Assembly (NCBI GenBank): GCA_026419785.1
Contig: JAODTK010005569.1
Location: 155,974 to 219,973 of the forward strand
DNA length: 64,000 nt
Direction of reading: 5' to 3'
DNA from: Sclerodactyla briareus
Taxonomy: Eukaryota; Echinodermata; Holothuroidea; Dendrochirotida; Sclerodactylidae
Shown: positions 22,976 through 33,925 of the stretch, piece by piece
Numbering within the stretch: the first letter of the stretch is position 1
Layout of the letters: the number at the start of each line of letters is the position of its first letter
The notes under the pieces: generated by a model
Databases searched by the model: none
Told to the model about the DNA's origin: nothing
The model's input: only the letters and a program-made list of their open reading frames with translations
Program-made: the position numbers and the translations under genes

Positions 22976-23606
22976 ATTGACATATACATTCGTTGTGGTA
23001 TCTATTGGAATTGTGCAGGGTGAAAACTATAGCCTATTGGTTTGAATTCAACATACTAGTTGTTAAGATTTCCCGGTCAGTGATATTACCAACCTGTCCA
23101 AATGATGAATTAAATCGAACAAATATTGGCCTTTTGAGGTGAATAGGTTGTATTGGTATTTATAGCCTGCATTTGGTTTATTTAGGAGGGTTCGCGTGAA
23201 GCCACTCGAGGCTCATCGAGGCGCGCATTGATCGTGGATGACCGCCGTGCATAACCTGCCTCTCTATTTCACTAGTGACTATTCAGTTTATGAGGGACAA
23301 ATACCCTCTGAATAGGGATAAGGTTAGAGGTTAGGTTAAAGGTATAGTTTAGGGTGGTTGTCAGGATGGTAGTTGTCTAGCACCGAGAGTCATGTCTGAC
23401 CTGACTGCTTACAGCCAACTCACAGACTCATTGGACATGTATCCTCGGAAGAACCCCAGTCCACTGCCACACAGTAGAGTAATGAGATGAAGACGAGGAT
23501 CTGCCCCATCGCAACTGCAAGTATGGCAATCCAGGAAAAAACAACTGCCTTGTGAATGCTGAGTCTCAAACTTGGAAGGTCTGCTTGGAAATTAGCATCA
23601 TTTAGT
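22976..23606. other. No gene seen
   Basis: Mixed AT-rich sequence with one TTAGGTTAAAGG-type patch near 23320. No gene or repeat partner was found. Confidence 0.4.
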
Positions 23607-23864
23607 GTCGTACCCACGGGGAGGGGTTATGGGTCAGAACCCCCCCCCCCCCCCCGGGGGCCCCCCATGACTCAGTGATCAATACATTTTTCAACACAAA
23701 ACTATTTTTTTGCAGTTCATGAAAGGTTTTGCAGCTGTTTATATAAGCAAATCTTCCTATTGTGGCCAATAGGGAGGGTGAGCCTTTAGTGGGCGCACTT
23801 TCCGTGGGTTCCGACCTCACACCCCCCCTCCCCCCATGAGGAATCTCTTGGTACATGCCTGGCA
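23607..23864 (+). mobile_element. GTACC-tipped MITE, copy 1
   Basis: It starts GTCGTACCCACGGGG with a G/C-rich block (16-base C run at 23640-23655) and ends CTCTTGGTACATGCCTGGC. The ends are partly inverted (GTACC and GGTAC). Internal phrases CAGTTCATGAAAGGTTTTGC, CAATAGGGAGGGTG, GGGCGCACTT and GGTTCCGACC match the copy at 57700-57965. Confidence 0.65.
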
Positions 23865-26349
23865 TCACTGATACTACTGCACTGTCTCTCACATGACATA
23901 CTATACCCAATACGCCGGGGCACTTGGCTGTAGCATATCCCATGGAATGATGCGATAAGAGATGTTGTGTTTGCTTCCGACATATTTCTCTCGTACAAAC
24001 TAAAAAATCTCATGGCCCTGCTCCTCTATCATGTAAACTGGTGTCAATTTCCTCTTTAAACCCTTTTGCTGATCCAAATTGACAAATTGAGGTAAATTAT
24101 ATAAAGCCCCTGCTGATAGAACGAATCGCCACTCATACCCTCTCCGGTCCACCTGATCAATTTAACGCGCCACGCTACGGGAGGTTACGTTAATTACCAA
24201 ATTGCGTGTGGCTTGTCAAAGTGAAGGGTGATTCGTTCGCCTCGGGATTTGTAAGAGGTGTGAGGGTGTGAACGTCTCGGGATTACGGACTAGTTATTAA
24301 TTGATTGGATGTAATTGGCTGTCAGTCGATACAGTCGTACCGATGTGCATGAAATGGCAGTGAGATCTGTTGCGCAATCCTTGGCTGGATAATTTGGCGA
24401 ATAGCCCATTGATTTTATACTGTTTTTTGGTAGAGTGGTCTTGTGCCCCATCAATGTCATGTATGTCCACCTCCAAAAATTGGATAAATTTGACCATTTT
24501 TACTTTCAAACCCCACCCCCCCCCCCCCCCTCAAAAAAATGTACTTCATACATGGAATATTATGTTTATAAATTTATGTCTGCTGCCTAGTGATTTTTGA
24601 CAATTTTTTGGTACCTTTTGTACATGCCATAGGGTGGCACACAACTTGGGTAGGATGATCCGTTTCATATTCAACTCTCTCCATATTGGGCCCTACACAG
24701 CTGACCCCTCCCACACGCCATGTGACCATCTGGCAATAGCGCAAAGCCCTGGTTGGCAACCCAATCACTTTCTAGTTTTGTCGGATATTTCGTCTTGCAA
24801 TTGGTCATCTTACAGTAGGCTAAAATGTTGTAGTTGTTGTTGTAACAACAGCTGTGTCTTTGCAATCGACAGTGAATCGCAAAGAGCAACTTGTCATCCA
24901 ACAGTTGAAGCTACAGTACTGCATTTAGGAGCGAGTACCCTCTATGGTTATGTCGTTCTTCAAAGGCGTCCGATTCTCTTACAGTTCTCCCCCTCCACAA
25001 GCAGTGCCTTCAAAACCATGTTTGCCTACAGTGAGTATGGGATAGCAATAAATTGTCCCCAGAATAAATAACATTGGCCTCAATTTGCAACTTTCGGTTC
25101 GGTATGGACCCTGTGCGCGCACGCTAAAGTGAGAGCGACCCCCCAGGCTGTGCAATCGTCGCCCTCGTCTGTTTTAGCTGATGAACAACTACTGTACATA
25201 ACATAACTGAGCAGTAGGGATGATCCTGAGGAAACTGTGTGTGTAGTTCGGGGGGTTAGGATTACTTGATTTTAATTAGGTTGATTCATACATATCCTAA
25301 TTTAATCTCATAATTTAGGCCCATTAGCGGCATTACGTCGCCCAAACATAGACACAACAGCGTTGGTTATAGACCACACTCAAAGGGCAACTGTTGAATT
25401 GGTTAATAGAGGAGTTGGGGAATAGAAAGGTATGTCCACAGGTTCGAACCCTGTTCCATTCATTTTGCATGAACATGGGATACTTTTTTATCTTTTTGAA
25501 CTCGGACGGCCCCTAGCCCTGTATTGTCTTCACAACATGCCTTGTATGAATGTCGGGTTGGGACATCTGACACATGTTTTGTTCCATGCTCACTTCGCCC
25601 AATGGCAAACTCAGGTTGACTTTCCTGAGTATCTACTTTATAGACCTGATGTTGAAGTAAATTCTTGTCTTCCTTCGCGTAATGTTTTTGGGGTCAGGAT
25701 AATTTCCCCATGTTTCATGTTTCCTAAACTGCCATTACGGTTTTATAATGCGGCTGCTATATGCAAACCTTATACTCAGTAAGCGGGTTATTCATATAAA
25801 ACAGTTTCTCTACACTTGGGAAGGGAATCATTGCATCATAATATGCCAAACATTTTATGGAAGTATCTTCCGTTATTCCCTCTATTATAGAATACAGTAG
25901 GCCGCTTGTAAATGCCAAATTTAGCCTGATTGCGCTGAGCAGTTAAAGAGGAAAAGCTCCTCTGAATATTAGTGCTCATTTTCTCCAGCCCCAGTGGGAT
26001 CATAAAGCCTCTGATCCTGAGGGCACATGATTGATTTGGGTATTCATATAAATCCCAGCTTGTCAATAACTGGTCAGAACTATGGAGCCTTTGGAGCTAC
26101 TGTAGTACTGTATTAGAGAAGAGCTACTGTATTAGAGAAGAGCATGTTTCGCTGTGTTGTAAGAACTAGTAGCCCCATAGGAGGTCATATTTACCCTAGC
26201 CAGCCAGTCCCTGAGCAAAGAAGAATCATGTTGCTTCTTAAACTGTAGATGTCCAATATGGAAAAAGTGCAATATTTTGGGGGGCAAAATACTCAGTGTG
26301 CAGACAATCAGTCTGAAAATGAGGAGAAGGGCGATGGGGTGGCCAACCT
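23865..26349. other. No supported gene
   Basis: It contains a C run at about 24517-24530. A box B-like GGTTCGAACCC lies at 25440 without a matching box A. A perfect 19 bp direct repeat (TACTGTATTAGAGAAGAGC) occupies 26106-26143. The 145-codon frame at 24634-25071 shows no recognisable motif and no exon borders. Confidence 0.4.
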
Positions 26350-27316
26350 GGTATAGTAAGATGGGGTAAAAAAAAACAAGGGGGTAGTTGGGGTAAAAAG
26401 CAACCCCCCTATTTCACAGGGGGATATTCAGCAAAAGTTGGGGGATATTTAGCAAAAGTTTATTTCAGGTATAGTAATGGGTCTAGTTTTACTATACTTC
26501 AATACTGGACTCTAAGTCACTTCAATGCCGATCACCATGCACTGCATTGAATCGACAAAAATAAGCAATGGCGAAATTAGCAAAATTGGAAGTTTGTACC
26601 ACATTTGGGAACTTTCTCATTAATCCCCAATAAATGATTGAAGTTTCTTTCATATTTCAGATTTCGTTCAGCAGTACAGCATACTAAATAGTGCCCTTAC
26701 ACTACTCATGTTGGGGGGAAAAAAAACTAATAGCTCCACTGTATTCCTCATGACTCCTAAATTTATAAAATTTCACATTAATGGTAATCTTAAAGATCTG
26801 TCATGTCATAAAAATGTTCAACAACCGGAGAAAACTGACTGGCATTGACGTTTTTACACTAAATATTGCATTATATTGACCCCCGATCGTTATGCATTGC
26901 ACGTACGCATATTGGCCGAGCATGGCATACAATGCAACTCTTCCACAATTGCTACTAAGATATTTTTTTCAACTTTTTTACTTCATAGTAGAGATAATAG
27001 CTTATACTAGTATGTATATGCTAGTATGATTTTTTAGGTATTTTCAGGAGAAACACATTTTCTAATATTTTTTGTTTTGCCCCACCATTGTCTTTTTTTA
27101 CCCCAAATCAGCGAAATTTTGGGGGTAAGAAAAAAACAATGTTTTTTGATAAAACAACACCTTGCATTTACGAAATTATTTTTTTTGTGGAGTCCCTTTA
27201 AAGCAATCCTACTCCACACATTTAAGGACTAAAACCAAAACTGTACCTGTTCCCTATAAGTTTCCAAAGCAAATTTTAGGTAAATTGTTGCTTTTAACCC
27301 ACTTTACTATACTACC
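26350..27316. mobile_element. GGTATAGTAA-tipped MITE
   Basis: The left end GGTATAGTAAGATGGGGTAA and the reverse complement of the right end (GGTAGTATAGTAAAGTGGG, TTAAAAG) are diverged inverted repeats of about 24 bp. A second inner inverted pair (GGGGTAAAAAAAAAC at 26364 and TTTTTTTACCCC near 27085) supports a foldback layout. It is about 967 bp with no transposase frame. It ends 4 bp before another MITE. Confidence 0.55.
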
Positions 27317-27320
27317 GTGT

Positions 27321-28038
27321 CATTCCGCTAAGCTGCCCAGAGCGCTTGCGAAGTTTCACGATGGGCGCTTACAAGAGTATAACTTTACTACTGTTTTGTA
27401 TTCGTTTTGGTTTATTTTGCGGGACTGACACGGTGTACGTAACACCTTCACAAACATCCACAAGGGTTGAAGCAAACAATGTCTTGCTATTTCACAAGCA
27501 GTGTATCCGCCCCCCTCCGCAACCCCGCCCTTCCCGATAAATAAAAACGTACAGGAAACAATTGTTCGTTCAGCCGTAACAAAACTAGTTTATATGCTAT
27601 GTAAGTGCGCTATAAAACACTGCATGCCACCTAACCATTGCCTCGATGGCATGGATCCCGAAGCAAGACACGGCCGGGATTTGATTGTGAAAGTGCTAAG
27701 ATCATGGCAAAACTGATATTATAATATTGTATCCATTGAAATTGTTTATCACTCCTTCTTCATATGTCTAACTATAACGCATTCACAAGGCCACAACATC
27801 GTTATTGCGGGCGCTATGGCGAGCGCTAAGCGCTTTGGGGTTTTGATACAATGTGTTTTCTGTATGGTGTATGGCTGTGCACATGCAATGAATCGAGCAA
27901 GAGTGATGTGCTACTGCTGGCATGAATGCAAACAGAAAATATTTTCAGGCTTTTTGGACGCGCATATCGACTTTATTTTACACGCGTTTTGCAAAAAAAG
28001 GTTGGGTGCGCTTACGGGAGATGATCGCTAGCGGATGA
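27321..28038 (+). mobile_element. CATTCCGCTAAG-tipped MITE, copy 1
   Basis: The left end CATTCCGCTAAGCTGCCCAG then AGCGCTTGCGAAG, and the reverse complement of the right end (TCATCCGCTAGCGATCATCT, CCCGTAAGCGC, ACCCAACC) are inverted. Both ends match the two ends of the shorter copy at 36558-36865 in reverse orientation. An internal AGCGCTAAGCGCTTT lies near 27824. The open frames at 27346-28031 are not supported as genes. Confidence 0.65.
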
Positions 28039-28039
28039 A

Positions 28040-30246
28040 TCCTGTATGTGAATCTGAATGAACTCTTACAACTTTTCACACAACTCTTTGCAACCGTCTC
28101 ATCTTAGCTGCACACCAGGATATAATCCAGGATCACAAAATCTGATGCGCATTGCCACAGGCATGGCAGGTTCTGAGATATCCAAAGGAGGGGGGGGGGG
28201 GGGGGGAGAAGAGACCTGAAGGATGTTTCACGGAAAAGTCCCCACGGTGCAAAGGGATGCTGTCACCAACACTGAGGCCAGAGAATGAGGGGGGGGGGGG
28301 GGGGGGGGGGGTTTCAGCCTCACGCATCAAGAGCCCAGCCACTTGATGAAGTCCTAGTGGTGAACAGCACGGTTTTAGTGTGTGAAAGGCTGTGAGGGTG
28401 TCTTCATAAAAGTTTGGGGGGGACTGGGGGATCTTACCCCTCTTCCCCCCCCCCCGCCCCCACCCCTTTTACTTTGTGTATCAAATGGTGGAGAACTAAG
28501 TTCGCCTTTATGCTCCAAAAGTTAGCCAAACATGGGCAGACGATCACTGTTGATAGTCCGTTAGACTGCGCGAACAGTTTGCAAGAAAATTCAAAAGTTT
28601 GTGGTCTGCTCGCTATTTTACTCCAACAAATATTGCAGACTTTGTCATATTGTTGTCATGACATTCTTGTAACCTTTAGTGGAGGAAAAAAAACAGGCAT
28701 GGTGAGGGTACATTGATCTTCCCGCAGGGGTTCAACAGAGTGAATTAATTCCTATTTTCTGAACTGCTTTTGACAACTTCAATATAGCAGAGGATTAAAA
28801 CAAAGTGGGGGGTGGGGCTAACTCTCCCCTCTATGGGATTCTTTTTCTCAGAAGGGACAAATTCCTCCCTTCCCTCTTGTCACAGAATTTTTGATAGCAG
28901 AACAGTGATGAAAAAAAATGTAAATTTCCCGGGAAGGAATTTATTTCCCAGAAAAATTACAATGATATACCCCCAAAATTTGGAAAGATTTCCCTCCAAG
29001 TTGCAAGATTTCCCTCCAGAGGCAAGATTTCACTGGGAAGGAGCTTCCCAAATTCCCAAGTTTTTCCACCCATGAGCAAACTTTTTGCAAGGTGACTGAA
29101 GTCTGATCCTGCCATATATGCAATGCTGGAAGGTACCATTGCGCAGTCTGTCAGCTCCCTGAAGTTTGGCGCTCATTGAGCTGTAGTTCCACGGAGCGTA
29201 GCGGTGGCTGTATGCCTCATTGATTCATCTTACGATCATTTCGTCGCCATCAATATTGAGGTCAACGTTGTCACCTGAAAGCAGTTTCTTGCTTCTTCGT
29301 GACGTTGGGCTGATACCGCATTTTGCATTTCTTCTGGTGAGGGTCCTAGCCTAGGACAGGGGATGGGTATAGACGGTGGGGGACGCGCAATAGTATAGAT
29401 CACCTCGTCGTGTAAAATTGTAGGGGAGTGAGGGTTCAGGGTTAGTTGGAACGTTTTTCATGGAAATCTGTATTTTCCAAAAATGACAGGCATACCGAAA
29501 ACAACATACCTATCGGTAGGAGGACTACTTGGTTGATCACAAAATGCAGCCGGAAGAAAAGAATGTTGCTCTTTGGAGATAATTCAGGAGAGGAAATGTC
29601 GGTGTGATAGGCGGGGTTAGGTTAGTTGGAATATGGCTTCAAGAGAATAAATGGGAATTTATGACAAACTATACACATTGTTACCTTGGTATATGCCTTC
29701 TAATATCAAATTAATATATTTGCCAGACTTATATTATATAATAATAAAGGTAATAATAAATCTTTTGTCACCATATTTCTGGAGATTGTTTCAACATAGA
29801 GGCAGTAGAAAGTAGAACATACAACATTGAATATCAGAATATGGTAATCTCTCCTAATGTTTGCAGATAACTGTGAAGTGTCTTCACATGGTTTTAGATT
29901 AAAGTAGAAGTAGAATCAGAGGGAATTAGTGTGCAATCTTAAATATGCAGCCAGCATGTCCCAAGGACCATTTTGACCTTTGTATGCTAATTCACAGAAT
30001 GGGAACCAGCTTAATAATTCTTTATTGCCTCATATTGAAGCTTAGTACTTGAGATGTGAACAACCTCACAAAACAAGATATTTTGGTTATTTCCCTCTGT
30101 GACAAAAAATGCATTTTTAATAATTTTGTGAAAAATTACTCAGGTGCTGAAAAAACTTTCCTCCCTCATTCTGTCTATGTCGGTTGTTAAAACCAGCGTC
30201 TGAAAGTAATATGGTGGATGAGGGTTAGCAAGGGATACCCCTAGGT
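28040..30246. other. No supported gene; G runs and short tandem repeat
   Basis: G runs lie at 28190-28206 and 28289-28311, and a C run near 28446-28455. A 20 bp unit (AGATTTCCCTCCAAGTTGCA) is repeated about 2.6 times at 28986-29037. 29400-30240 is AT-rich with no gene signal. Confidence 0.45.
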
Positions 30247-30482
30247 CAGTGGTCCAACCTGAAGGAACTTTCCCCCAGGGGGGAAAATTTCAAGGGATTT
30301 CAGCAGAGTGAAAAAAAATGATACAAAGGGTAATCATCTTTTGCAAGAGTTTTTTAGTTTCCCTTTCCGATCTCCCACCTAATCAACCTTCATTATTAAG
30401 TATTTCATAAGGGAAACGGCTTCAAGTGAAAGGCAACCAGGGGGAGGGAAGGAAATGGTGAGAAAAAGGTTGGGAACCACTG
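30247..30482. mobile_element. hAT-type MITE
   Basis: The left tip is CAGTGGTCCAACCTGAAGG. The right tip is GAAAAAGGTTGGGAACCACTG read in from 30462. They are inverted repeats close to the CAGTGGTTCNCAACCTTTTT termini of hAT elements of the Charlie type (established). Flanking 8-mers CCCTAGGT and CCCCCGGT agree at 6 of 8 positions, as an old 8 bp target duplication would. Length is 236 bp. Confidence 0.75.
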
Positions 30483-30790
30483 CCCCCGGTAATACTTGGT
30501 GTGAAAATTATTTTTGCATCCAGGGGAAAATAACATGTTCAAATAAACACCACGTTCCATTCTTCCCCATATTTATTATGCAATATGCATGAGTGGTGTA
30601 CCACCCCCCACAAATGCTGGGCTTGGTCAGTCAGAATGCGGGGTGGTCATTGGCAATCCGAAGTGACGCACAAATATTCTGTGGAACTTCTCTGAAATAT
30701 CAATAGCTCTTACCTATCCAATTATTTGAGAGAAAAATAGGAAAAGTTGGCCTACTGGTGGCTCATTTTTGGTTACCTATGAAATCAATT

Positions 30791-31144
30791 TTTTTTTATC
30801 ATGGATTCAGGTCACTGGAGGTCACATTCACCGTGTTAAGTTGCATAATTTAATGCATATTTTCAAAGTTTTTCAGATTGTTCGTGAAACTTGGTAAAAT
30901 TGCCTAATTTGCAATATTTAGGCAATTTCAGTCACATTGCCACAAAACTTTTAACCTTTATAGACATTGTCAATGCTCAGTCCTTTTCCCCGAATTTGAA
31001 ATAGGGCACTGAGTAGTAGGCTGTGTCTGTTAGATGCTAATATTGAAATCTTTTAAGCGACACATGGAATGAAGACATCCTATGTAATTGTTTGCATGTT
31101 GATAATAGAAGTAAAACACTGATCGCGAACTAGGCTGACACTGG
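30791..31144 (+). repeat. Dispersed repeat, copy 1 (partner at 53888)
   Basis: It shares a long colinear block with 53888-54230: ATCATGGATTCAGGTCACTGG, TTGCATAATTTAATGCATA, AATTGCCTAATTTGCA, CACAAAACTTTTAACC, TAGACATTGTCAAT, TTTGAAATAGGGCACTGA, TGTTAGATGCTAA, GCGACACATGGAATG, TTGTTTGCATG and AACACTGATC. Both copies are in the same orientation. The TTTGCATAATTTATGCA core is a motif of many marine-invertebrate repeats (memory). Confidence 0.75.
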
Positions 31145-31276
31145 GGGCGAGATCGCATGTTTAGGAGTCGTGAGCCATTTAATTAATGACTTGAGAGGGT
31201 GTTGTGTCATTATGACACAATTGTGGACTGCACCGTGGGACAATGGTCACCCTGTACAAGAGTACTGTATAGGGAG

Positions 31277-31312
31277 CATTAAAGTCATTAAAGTCATTAA
31301 AGTCATTAAAGG
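31277..31312 (+). repeat. Short tandem repeat CATTAAAGT x4
   Basis: Four perfect copies of the 9-mer CATTAAAGT, the last ending in ..AAAGG. Confidence 0.9.
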
Positions 31313-31974
31313 AGTTGTGCTATTGCCACGATATTAATTATCATCCAACATTGTTTAGGTAAACATACAAAGGTAGCTATTAGTGTACTGTACATGAGGT
31401 GCTCATTGATTTGTATTGAAGGACGTGGCCTGTGTGCTGGATACTGTATGTTTAGTGTTTAATTGCAGCAGCTGTGCTGCTGTGCCTGGCCCATCAGTTG
31501 GAGCTCGTGATTGCCAGTGCTGGATTCACGGTTCTGTTACTTTCTCTGTGTAGACATCGAGTACTCCCTGATTCTACAGCATTACTACATGGGCATGCAG
31601 GTGGGGCAATCATCCGATGAGCGTCTGGCGCATATTTGGGTGACAGTGGAAGTACAGTACCGATCTTAAACTGTCCAGTCTGACTAAAATAGTTTCTGGT
31701 AGCTAGGTAGAAGTGATTGTTGAACAATTGTCACAAGGTTTTTCTCAACCATTGGAGGATGTTGAGAGTGAGATACTTTGATCTATTTTATCGAGTCATG
31801 AAAGGTCTTTGGGTCTTCTGCGTTTCATGCGCCTAAACCCTACCTCACACATTACAGTGTGGGGCAGCGGGGTTAGCGGGGGGACAGAGGGAAAGAGCTT
31901 TTATAAAACTACGTTGTTGTTTTTTGTAACTTGGTTTGGTACCTCAACTGTACTACCTGTCCCCGTTCCCCCCA

Positions 31975-32050
31975 CTTACTAAACTCTCCCTCACTCACTA
32001 ACCTCTCCCCAACTTACGGACTCTCCCCTACTTACGACCTCTCCCCAACC
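31975..32050 (+). repeat. Pyrimidine-rich tandem repeat, unit about 19 bp
   Basis: About four diverged units of the type ACCTCTCCCCAACTTACG (AACTCTCCCTCACTCACT, ACCTCTCCCCAACTTACG, GACTCTCCCCTACTTACG, ACCTCTCCCCAACC). Confidence 0.7.
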
Positions 32051-32094
32051 ATACTTCTCCAATTCACGCAGCATCACTACCTGCTACCGTATGT

Positions 32095-32178
32095 CCAATC
32101 ATATTTCCTAAACTCATAGCCGGCGGGGAAAAAAAAGGGAAAGAAAAAAGAAAAAACGGTGCCCACTGCAACCCCACT
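32095..32178 (+). repeat. Left part of dispersed repeat split by the hAT-like element
   Basis: CATATTTCCTAAACTCATAG ... GGTGCCCACTGCAACCCC matches 46200-46255 (CATATTCCTAGTTCCTAATC ... GGTGCCACTGGCAACCCC). The repeat resumes at 33792 after the inserted element. Confidence 0.75.
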
Positions 32179-32234
32179 CAGGGGCGTCACTAGAGGGGGG
32201 GTGTAGGGGGGTGTGACACCCCCCATTCACACAG

Positions 32235-32830
32235 GCAGTCGGCAAAATGATGCCCATGTTGGCAAACCCCAAAATGTTGGTAAAAGAGGTTAACAAAAGA
32301 GAGTACAAAACATTTATGAAAGAAAAAAGACCAACCTTTTTATGCAACCTTACAATCCTAAAATATCTCTGGCTCAAAATGGCCGGGGGTACATCTCCAG
32401 CACTCTATGGGGGTAGTATAGAAATAAACTTTTGTGCTCAAGTCGGCAAGCACAAATTGAAGAACTAATGAAAAGAGAGTTAATATGAAGGTTTTGAAAG
32501 AAGAGAAAACATAACTTGTAGATTCAACCCTTACAAAGTCTGAATATTGCTGGCTCAAAATGGCCTTGATGGTCATCTCCGGCCGGCAATTTATGTGGTT
32601 TGAACTGAACTTTAAATTTCTCTTTCTCCCAGTCGGCAAATTGGAACGTAAAAGGGCTAAAACGGAGGAAAGTGTTTCGTAAAAAGAGGAAATGTGAAAC
32701 GTTTACATTCGACTCTTCAGAATATCTCTGGCTGAAAATGGTGTGGGAGGCCAATCTCCGGCAATCTTGACTGGTATAGAACGAAAATTTGGTGCCCCAG
32801 TCGGCAAATTGAAGGAACTCTCTTGAAATG
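32235..32830 (+). repeat. Tandem units of about 170-200 bp inside the hAT-like element
   Basis: AGTCGGCAA recurs at about 32237, 32440, 32630 and 32801. Each unit carries ATATCTCTGGCTCAAAATGG (or a variant), ATCTCCGGC-like sequence and a GGTATAGAA phrase before the next AGTCGGCAA. Units are diverged, so the array is old compared with the duplication at 33111. Confidence 0.75.
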
Positions 32831-33110
32831 GTGGAATGAAATTTCCGACTACTAGAATGAACTTTCAGTTGAATCTCAATGGATCACACATTCTTGATTG
32901 TAAACGTTCAGTCACGAATCTGAGTGGAGAATCAACTGACGTCTCATTCGTCTAGAGTATTCTTCAACTGAAGTTTGGTCTAACCGACTAATAAAAATGT
33001 TGGGACTGAAAATTCAGCCGCCCATTTTAAAAGTGAAAATTGGAAGGCCCGGTAAGAGAGGATAGGAATTGTTTGGCAATCTATGGCGGTATAGAAATTC
33101 TACTTCAGTG

Positions 33111-33468
33111 CCATGCAGCTTAAAACACTTGGAAAGGGCCGTTTCCTGCCATCTGGGGACTCACAAAACCAAAAATTTTCTGCAACGCTCCGCGCCAACC
33201 AAGGTGGCGCTCCGCTTGGATAGTACACTACTCTTACCCTACTGAACTGATATGCCACCCCCCCCCCCAGGCCCCAGAATAAGAAGAAAACTAATTTAGA
33301 TGCCATGCAGCTTAAAACACTTGGGAAGGGCCGTTTCCTGCCATCTGGGGACTCACAAAACCAAAAATTTTCTGCAACGCTCCGCGCCAACCAAGGTGGC
33401 GCTCCGCTTGGATAGTACACTACTCTTACCCAGAATACTGACCTGATATGCCACCCCCCCCCCCAGTG
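33111..33468 (-). repeat. Near-identical 192 bp duplication carrying the GC-palindrome module
   Basis: The block starting CCATGCAGCTTAAAACACTT at 33111 recurs at 33303 with only a few differences, including GATATGCCACC plus a C run at both ends. Read on the minus strand, each copy has GAGCGCCACCTTGGTTGGCG, then GAAAATTTTTGGTTTTGTG, then CAGATGGCAGGAAACGGCCC. This matches 1424-1525 and, more loosely, the arms of the element at 1-2770. The high identity means a recent duplication or gene-conversion event. Confidence 0.8.
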
Positions 33469-33791
33469 CACCAGCATTTAGAAGACTACTTTAGATGCAA
33501 CTGAAGCCAATGTTAGGACCACTTGTGGACCGCGCATACTTGATAAAAAATAAATTCTAAGCTCTGGCCTCTCTCTGGGCCATCCGCTGGTGGCACGGCC
33601 TCATTAATCACCCAGCCTGCTACCGTGGTACAGACATTACACTGTTGGGGGACATTTGGGGGTGGCTTTCCTCTATTATATTAAAGGGGTTTAGTCGGCA
33701 AACTCAGCATGGTAGTCGGCAAACTCAGCATGGTAGTCGGCAAAAATAGGGGATACACCCCCCCAAAAAGAATGGTCTGGCGACGCCCCTG

Positions 33792-33925
33792 ACCCCACTT
33801 GACCAACCCTTCAGTTATATTTCCGCCCCAAGATGCAAGCATCTGCTCAAAGTTCTGGCATCAGGATTCGGCACGAGAATCCCTCCTTCTCATCCTTTCT
33901 CCTGAAGTTTGAGAGATCTTATTTT
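33792..33925 (+). repeat. Right part of dispersed repeat split by the hAT-like element
   Basis: CCCTTCAGTTATATTTCCGC, AAGATGCAAGCATCTG, AAGTTCTGGC and GTTTGAGAGAT match 46264-46380. Confidence 0.75.

Larger units (their letters stand above)
32179..33791 (+). mobile_element. Non-autonomous hAT-like transposon with exact 8 bp target duplication
   Basis: The left tip CAGGGGCGTCACTAGAGGGG and the reverse complement of the right tip (CAGGGGCGTCGCCAGACCAT) are inverted repeats. ACCCCACT flanks both sides exactly (32171-32178 and 33792-33799), the 8 bp duplication typical of hAT transposases. The related empty site is at 46195-46375. The 1613 bp interior has AGTCGGCAAA-containing tandem units (32235-32830), a near-identical duplication (33111-33468) and two AGTCGGCAAACTCAGCATGG copies near the right end. 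No transposase frame is left, so it must have been moved in trans. Confidence 0.88.

Noticed and set aside
24634-25071. 145-codon plus frame
   Set aside because: No domain, no exon borders (TACAG is followed by TGAG, not GT), Ser/Cys-rich low-information composition.
25438-25455. GGTTCGAACCC, a perfect tRNA box B
   Set aside because: No box A at the right distance and no cloverleaf; chance match or SINE remnant.
27300-28040. CpG-bearing region as a possible promoter or gene (several frames)
   Set aside because: The ends are inverted repeats matching 36558-36865, so it is a MITE.
33864-33877. GGATTCGGCACGAG, which resembles a cDNA-library adaptor
   Set aside because: The paralogous repeat at 46318-46340 has a diverged version (GGGATTTGGCTTTCG), so it is ordinary repeat divergence and not vector contamination.
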